From positions 1 to 64,000 of the forward strand of contig WHVD01000066.1 of NCBI GenBank assembly GCA_015178975.1: a stretch of DNA of 64,000 nt, read 5' to 3'. This DNA comes from Hysterangium stoloniferum (lineage: Eukaryota > Basidiomycota > Agaricomycetes > Hysterangiales > Hysterangiaceae). Below, piece after piece: positions 57,307 through 64,000 of this stretch; position 1 is the first letter of the stretch; the number at the start of each line of letters is the position of its first letter. The notes beneath the pieces were generated by a model. It saw nothing but the letters and a program-made list of their open reading frames with translations. It was not told where the DNA came from and did no database searches. The position numbers and the translations under genes are program-made.

Positions 57307-58014
57307 ATGGATATGAGCCCCAATACCACAATGGATATGAACCCCAGTACCATGTCTAACATGACGGAAATGATGATGATGAAGCCCTACCTCCATTTCA
57401 CGCCGGGAGATATCCTCTATTTCTCCACCCTGGCTCCCAGCTCCACGGGAGCCATGGTTGGCACATGCCTCGTCTTATTCATGATAGCCATCCTAGAAAG
57501 GCTGTTCGCTGCGTACGCACGAAGCTTAGCAGCCAAATGGGTCGGAAGGTGGTTAATCAATCGTTATGAAAGTTTTGCGATGCTGAGGCGGTAGGGTGTA
57601 GGATTGACAAAGACACTCACGCAAAGATCCGTACGAAGAGCGTTAACTCCTTCACTTCCCAGTCTCCCCTCGTGAATGATCCGGAGCAGGCAATGAAGAA
57701 AGGTAACGTACGCATCAGCGAGGACCCTCCCTGTTGTGAGGGGGAGCCCTTATCTGCCAATGCTGGCAGCAGACGTACGACGGCCCCATTCATTCCCCGG
57801 GTTGAGTTTCAAAGGGCTGCCTGTCGTGTCGTTGCTGCCACGATTAGTTATACGCTTATGCTGGCTGTTATGTATGTATCTGATTTTCTCTTATGCTTAT
57901 GCAGTATATCATATCTTGCTTGATAGGACCTTCAACCTGGGCTTCATTTTGTCCGTTATAGTCGGTTTGGGCGTCGGAGAGCTGGCTTTCGGAAGATTTG
58001 GAGTCAGAGCCTAA
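57307..58014 (+). CDS. Ctr-family copper transporter, 3 exons
   Basis: Exons 57307-57548, 57602-57871 and 57927-58014 give 199 residues. The open frame extends upstream of the ATG at 57307 only through non-ATG codons. Met-rich N-terminus (MDMSPNTTMDMNPSTMSNM, then MMMM) for copper capture, a first membrane segment after FSTLAPSS (MVGTCLVLFMIAILERLFA), a cytosolic loop of about 85 residues with a CC pair, a second segment carrying the essential MXXXM (MLAVM), and a third with GXXXG-like packing (GLGVGE). This order defines Ctr transporters, which work as trimers importing Cu(I) across the plasma or vacuolar membrane. Short length fits Ctr2/Ctr3-like forms. Intact. Confidence 0.92.
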
Positions 58015-60576
58015 TCTGCGTTATCGCGCGCCGCCGAGCTGGGTATCCGGAATTTATGTAAATCAATAAATAATGTTTTTTCGTGGTTGTCTATCTATGT
58101 AAAAATATGTCAAGACGTTCTCAACAAAACATTTACGTATACACCCTGCGACACAAGTCAGATACCTTTCAAGATCGTCAGGTGTGCGGCACGCATCATA
58201 AGAGCGCAGGCGATCGGGTCATATTATTTCGAGTATGTGACTCGCTGGGAGCTTGCTTCTCAGGTTGAGTGGCAACCCTCGCCTGAGAACCCTACGACTC
58301 CGTGAATGTTATATTGAGCACAGTGAGGTGCTGACCATTATAGTCGAAATGGCGGCGGTATCCTCGGAGAGTCTTCGCAATTGTGTTACTTCTGCAATAC
58401 CAATAAAAACGGTCGCTACGTATCTAACACTGAGCCTTACTGAATTCTTGATCTCGAAGTATCCTTTATTCTAAAAGTTATGGAAAGAATGGAATTTTCT
58501 CGGGAATGTTCAAATTTGTGGGGGCGCAGAAAAATTCACATTAATATTCTAGAAAATCTTCTGGGCACTTCCCTAGTTATGTAGTTCAACCAGGAAAATG
58601 CTCGGAGAATTACTTCGAATGGATAAAATATTTAGCGTGAGGATTGAATGAAATTTTTATATTTCTATGAGTCTTAGGGGGTATTCCGGGACGAGAGTTT
58701 CGGACTTGGCTCTATGGTATGCAGCTTTGAGAAAGTGGACTGAGACTTGGGATGGGGACACTCAGTACTAGTATTACTCATCGCTCGTGATCACCGAGAG
58801 ATATATAGTTCGTCTTATGTACTGAATTTCCAATAAATTGCCAGTGGCATCAGATGTGAGTCCACAGGACGTTGCGCGATATGCTAAAACGAGAACAGTG
58901 CCGAGCCGATATTACCTCGACTTAGCTTTTGGCACGAACAATTCACTAGCTTGCATTGTTGCCAACTTCGGCGTTGAATTTTCATCCTCAATGCAGGGGA
59001 GGACTTTGGCATTAATTTAGGCAGGGGATCAGTGCGGGGTGCGGACGCGTCGCCAGGGGTGGAAACAGTGTCCTGTTTCCCGAAATGCGCTGGTTATGGC
59101 GGATTCGAGCGGTCATAGCCAATATAACCCCAGAAATTTGTAGGGAACCTCGGGCTGAAGAAATTTTGTAGGTTCGGACCCCGATAAAAATAGCTTTAAT
59201 AAAGACTGATATATAGTAGCTTTACACCTTTTCATAAGGAGAAGCTCGTCTGAACATATAACTGATTGTTAGTATGCCTCTTGTACTGTTAAATGAGCAT
59301 AATGATAAGTTGTCGAGCAGGGATAGTACTATTTTGGGATCTGAGCATATGGTATATAGGATCCATGGAATACTACATGCTCATACGGTCGGTCTGGGGT
59401 TTTTGAGCAAAGCGATCGATCAATCCTGCACTGCCACGATGGTCGCCGCACATATACATTATACACTGTGATCGGCTTGAGGTTCGGACGATGTTGAAAG
59501 TAGAGGAGAACCTAAAACCTGGTGGTTAGCTCTGAACCATCTGGATCTCAGGTGTATTGAGTTGAAATTGGCATACTCTTTAGTAATAAGGTGGTCTCAA
59601 TCTATGAAAAAACGCCGATCACGAACGATCAGAGATAATTACTATAATCACCATATACTGTACTGGAACACATATTTCCGAGAGCTATAATGGAGGTAAT
59701 ACGTTCTGATCGAGTGGTAAGACAAGAGGCAGACAACATTTCCGTTTACCCCTCAGGGTATGACGCGCTAATTAAAATGGGACGCGTTTGTCACGTGATG
59801 TCACGCTTAGTTTGAGTTTTAGAAAACGTCACTCGGACATACCACAATTCCATCTGGTAATCTAGCACGGGTCGACATATATATAGACCATCAAGTATGG
59901 GAATATTAAAGTCTGGGCGTGATGGCTAAATGGGCGAATTGCCAGTAAGATACTTACGTGCAACATGAATGTCCAGATTTAATCCAAGTGTTTAGTCTCT
60001 TGTCATGGAGTCGAATCCGAGCCTTGACTTGAAAAGTGCTACTTAGGGTATGGAGACTCAGTTGCTAGCCAATCAAGGTCGGGACCGATGAGACTCAGTC
60101 CGCATGTTGGATATTAATTGATCGGCAACTAGATGGTATAAATAGCAGCGCTCTGTGAGCTCCAGTGGATTCTTTAGGTTTGTCCACCTTAATGCAAAAT
60201 TTTATCTTCCATGATGTTTTATATAGGCAAATAGTGCAATATTCTTCTTAAACGCTGACATGCTGGAAGGTATGTGGCTGGAGGTATTATTGAGCATGTC
60301 GATCGAGTAGATAGATGTGTATCCGAGTCACATGACATGACGTAGGAGAACGTCATTGAGCAACTCAGAATTGAGGGAGATGGTTTTGTGTAAGACTCTT
60401 ATATAACTTGTCTTCAAATGTCTTCAACTTCAACTTTGCGAGCTTATCGTTTTCATAGCTGATATAATATACCAAATATCGATCCAAAAGCACGCACGAC
60501 ACATTCATCCTCAACCTTAGGCTCAGTTAACCAACCTCGAAAAAAAAAGCAAGTGAGATAGACTACAGTGGTCTAG
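58015..60576. other. Long intergenic region, no gene seen
   Basis: Scattered frames under 75 codons and AT-rich stretches. No terminal repeats or LTR ends found. The end, 60400-60576, includes a TATATAACTTG box near 60400 and a T/C-rich tract, likely the promoter and leader of the YTH gene. Confidence 0.4.
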
Positions 60577-60648
60577 TTGAAGGCACATGTAAGTGCTGTT
60601 GTACCCCATCTCCTTCCTGTATTCAAGTCATATCCAGCGTATACCCCA

Positions 60649-63600
60649 ATGCCACTCTCCTTGCTGTCCGTAGAAGAGCATATAGAGCACATGTCTCCTG
60701 TCAAGCGAGAAATCTCGATCCCACCGGACCAACCATCGCCCCAATCGAATCCCTCAGGTTTACCGGATCACTTGTCGCCCCAATCAGAGTCTGAGGCATC
60801 CTGGGTGGTCGAAGAATTTCTCGACAATGTCACTGAAAACGTTGCACGCAGCGTCGCCTCCCACAACACGATTGATTACGGTGAGTATACTCATATCTCA
60901 ATATTTTTTGAGATTACTATTCTATCGTACGGAATATATCCTCGGACGTCCTCATCACTGTATGAGGTCACGTGGCCGGTCTAGAGCTCAATGGCATCGG
61001 CAGCCGCGAAGTATCCTAGGCGAGGATGTTTTGAAGAGCTTTCCCAGGCCATTCTTTCGACTCCTCCTGTACCTTTCCTTTTACAGGGTTATTCCCTTAT
61101 TTTCCAGTCCCTTCTTTGATATTCCAATACTCATTCTTTTCTTTTCCAAATTAAATAAAGATAAAACCGAAGCTTTATATAATCTTTCACCGACACGTTC
61201 ATTCTCTGCTCAACAGCCCCAGCTCCCGCCTCCGCCCCCACCTCATCCAAGCGTTACATCGCCCCCATCTTTTGATCCCCGATCCTTCTATGAGACCGTC
61301 GGAAGTTCTCAAGTCTTCGCCGTTTGTCAATCCCCTCCTAGTACAGGTGTAAAGTCTTCTTCGGAAGGTTCACAGGACACCTCTTACTCTCCTTCAAGGA
61401 CCATGTCTCCTAGCGATGTTCCGGATCCAGCAGACTCACATGATCCCTCGCCGACTTCCCCGACTGCATTCCAGCGTCCACAAAATCGTCAGTCTTCTGC
61501 TGTAAATTTTCAGCAACGCTCTTTTGTTCCTCGTCAATCTTTTGCTTTTCATCATACCCGTGTGCCCCCTTCACAGGAACAGCAGCAATATATTCCTTCC
61601 GGCACTTATCATCCCCAACCTCATGCGCCAGGTCTAGGCTTTATGGGACAGTACATGTCCTCTCCGCATCACTCAGTATCACTACAGGCTCCCGTCGTGT
61701 TCTACACACAGCCGTACGCTCATCCTGGTATTCATGCCCACGATCTGAGTGGTATGGGCCGCCCTTTCCCTGCCCCTCATACCATGAGTAATCCTTTTAC
61801 CCATTCCCCAACGCAAACCACAGAGGCTGCTGACCATGATCCACGATCATCGACTCAAATGTATCCACCAGGCCCACCGTCACCGTTTGCGCCACCCATC
61901 GACGCTGGCCAAACGTCTCCATCCGCTCCTTCACCTTCCCAGCAGGCTGCCCAACACGTCTACCCGTATGGCTTCCCAATGCATTTTCCTCCCGCGTCTG
62001 CGCCTCATTATGGTTATCAACCGCATTCCTACGCCCATGCATCCAATTCATCCAACACTGTATATGCCTATGCCACCCCATATCCTGGACTCTATGGCCA
62101 GCCGCCGCTGCCTACTTCTCCTGAGGAACATTCGTCGCCGTATATACCGCAGACTGCTGCGGGTCCGCATTATGATACTCCACCGTACTTGGGAGTTTAT
62201 CCTATGCAGAGATATCAGTTGCCTATGATGAGTCGGACCGAGTTCGATCTGTATCGTAGCTCGTCGGGTTCGGTGGTGAGGCCGCAGGCGCTTATACATA
62301 TCCCTCGGGATTCTACATTTCCCCCTGTTTCTCCACTCGTGCCTCATCACTCTTCACTAAACCAGGGCCAAGCAGGTCCTTCAGCCTTACCCACAAGCTC
62401 CCCCTCCAACCCCAACCAGAATTTTAATCCCCCTGCCTCAACTCCAACCCCAACAACCCCGTCCTCAACGCCACACAGAAAACCCACCCTCGGCCCTGTC
62501 TCTCGAAAGTCGTACCACCCTGCACCACCCTCCAACCGCTCCGAATGGGTAATGTGGGTCGGAAACGTACCCTCCGACGCGACCCACACGGAACTCTGGT
62601 CCTTCTTCAACCAACCGGCTCCTTCCCCCCCGCCCCCGAACGCATCCGCCATCCTCTCTTCCCGCCTAGTCCAGCCCACCTCCCCTCAGCGCATCCCAAA
62701 CGAGCGCTGGTGCGGCGTCTGCAGCGTCTTTCTTATTTCCCGCTCGAACTGCGCGTTCATCAATTTCGAGACGGAGGTGCATCTCGTGAGTGCAGTGGCG
62801 CATTTTAATGGGAAGCCGTTGCGCGCGAAGGATCCCAAGTGTCCGAGGCTCTTGTGTCGTGTTAGAAGGCGGGATGATGATTTGCGTGCGGGTGTGGGGG
62901 GACAGCGGGGAATGGGGATACATATGAGGTGGGTGGAGGAGCAGAAGGGGAAGGAGCGGGTGAAAAGTGGTGGGAGCGATGGGGGTGAGGGTGGGGGCGC
63001 TGGAGGCGAAGGCGAAGACAACGTCGACGGTCCGCCAACCTCGCCGTCGACATATCTCGCCACATCCAACTCGTCGGACAGGTCTCCTCCTATTCCTGCC
63101 GTGGACAAGGCGGACGGGTTGCCAAATTCGTTAAGGAGATATGGAGAGAAGGGAAGTGATAAAGAAAGGATGGACGGGGAGAAGCCACGGCACGGAAGCT
63201 CAGGGGATCGCTCATTCGCGTCCACTAGTTCGAGCTTTTTGTCGAGGCATTTTCCGAAGAGGTATTTTATTTTGAAGTCCTTGACACAGGTGAGTCCTGG
63301 TGACTTTTCCATTTCTCCGTTCTGTGGTTCTAATGTCATGCCTTTTCTTTCTTCTTTCTTTCTTTGCTGCAGTACGACCTTAATCTAAGTGTCGACCGCG
63401 GTGTATGGGCCACACAATCGCATAACGAGGGTGTCCTAGATCAAGCCTTCCGAACGAGCACTGATGTCTTCTTAATATTTAGCGCAAACAAGAGTGGGGA
63501 GTTCTTCGGGTACGCAAGGTGTGCATTATTTTTGACACTTCTTTCGTATACATAAAAAATCACATCATTAACATCTACAGAATGTCTGGCCCCGTTTTCG

Positions 63601-64000
63601 GCGACGAGATGGATAGCGATCCCTTCGACCATATTCCGTGGGCATCCCGCCCTAGCGCAAGCTCACATCCCCACAGCTCGATCGCTGAAGAAGATGAGAA
63701 GAGCAAAGGGGAAAGCGTATTCATCACTCCAAGTGAGAATCGTATGGTCGCCGAGTCGCCTGGTACATTTTCTTCTAGTGAGGAACCGTGGCTACAGCCA
63801 GAAGAGCAGTCGGAACCACGCCTCCAGGTCGATACTACTTCTTCCGCCGTGAACGACACCCGCCTCCTGGAAGTCAACACCGCGCCAGCCGAAACACACC
63901 AAGGTCACCGCCGTCTCAGTCGTCCGCCATTGCCGCCCTATTGTGATACTCATCCAAAACTGCCTCTCTTAAAGGCGCTGCATAGTCGTGATCTCAGTAA
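60649..64000 (+). CDS. YTH-domain RNA-binding protein with RRM, partial at right edge
   Basis: First coding exon 60649-60880 (from MPLSLLSVEEH, donor GTGAGT); a 5'-leader intron (GTAAGT at 60587) is likely. The next exon starts between about 61085 and 61220, where the exact acceptor is unclear, and runs to 63289. It holds a long P/S/H/Y-rich disordered region, an RRM-like domain (WVMWVGNVPSDATHTEL, later NCAFINFETEVHLVSAV), and after a charged linker the YTH start RYFILKSLT. Further exons are 63373-63518 (LSVDRGVWATQSHNEG, FSANKSGEFFGYAR) and from 63583 onward (MSGPVF). YTH domains bind N6-methyladenosine in mRNA; the W of GVWATQ is one aromatic-cage residue. The RRM plus YTH pair is the usual fungal form. 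The C-terminus lies beyond the window. Confidence 0.85.

Noticed and set aside
49700-58014. Biosynthetic gene cluster
   Set aside because: A dehydrogenase, a flavoprotein and a transporter are adjacent, but no core synthase is present and the other genes are housekeeping-like.
58083-59471. Short plus frames of 60-75 codons after the copper transporter
   Set aside because: No start context, splice logic or domain; lengths expected by chance.
62048-63339. Long minus-strand frames opposite the YTH gene
   Set aside because: The plus strand has RRM and YTH motifs with correct introns; minus frames have no recognisable features.

Overview
The window looks like genomic DNA from a filamentous basidiomycete, most likely an Agaricomycete. 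Genes carry several 48-60 nt GT-AG introns, an F-box-like family typical of mushroom-forming fungi is present, and Ty3/Gypsy chromoviruses, Ty1/Copia elements with a GGTTATGGGCCC primer site, Tc1-type DNA transposons and foldback repeats are interleaved. I cannot name the species.

Layout. Positions 1-46 kb are a nested mobile-element graveyard. 1-4.4 kb is the 3' part of a plus-strand Gypsy element: integrase and chromodomain, then an extra downstream ORF with its own TATA-like leader, then PPT and 3' LTR. It sits inside a minus-strand Gypsy gag (4.4-7.9 kb). 8.4-11.8 kb is a non-autonomous Copia element with both LTRs and a perfect 5-bp TSD. 12.4-13.5 and 19.8-20.1 kb hold two opposed relics of one WD40 gene. 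Between them a Copia element with a long open gag-pol frame lies inside a small element whose ends are a 44-bp palindrome. 20.3-22.2 kb is a 1.87-kb inverted repeat whose arms both carry the last exons of a cytochrome c peroxidase gene. 24.4-35.4 kb contains solo LTRs with recognisable TSDs, a Tc1 element and decayed Copia and Gypsy bodies. 36.2-39.7 kb is a 3.5-kb foldback element built of 10-bp-periodic arrays, inserted in a solo LTR that is itself inserted in a Gypsy integrase. 40.7-45.9 kb is a second Gypsy element with an antisense, intron-containing ORF of Zn2Cys6 spacing between pol and 3' LTR.

From about 49.7 kb the window becomes a normal gene island. In order it holds a 7-exon F-box-like protein, an FMN-binding PPOX-family protein, an acidic nuclear-type protein divergent from a short-chain dehydrogenase, a Ctr copper transporter, and a YTH-domain RNA-binding protein running off the right edge. 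One retroposed insertion with a poly-A tail and 17-bp TSD lies between the first two. These genes are functionally unrelated and do not form an obvious cluster.

All domain calls are from reading the translations. No database search was run.
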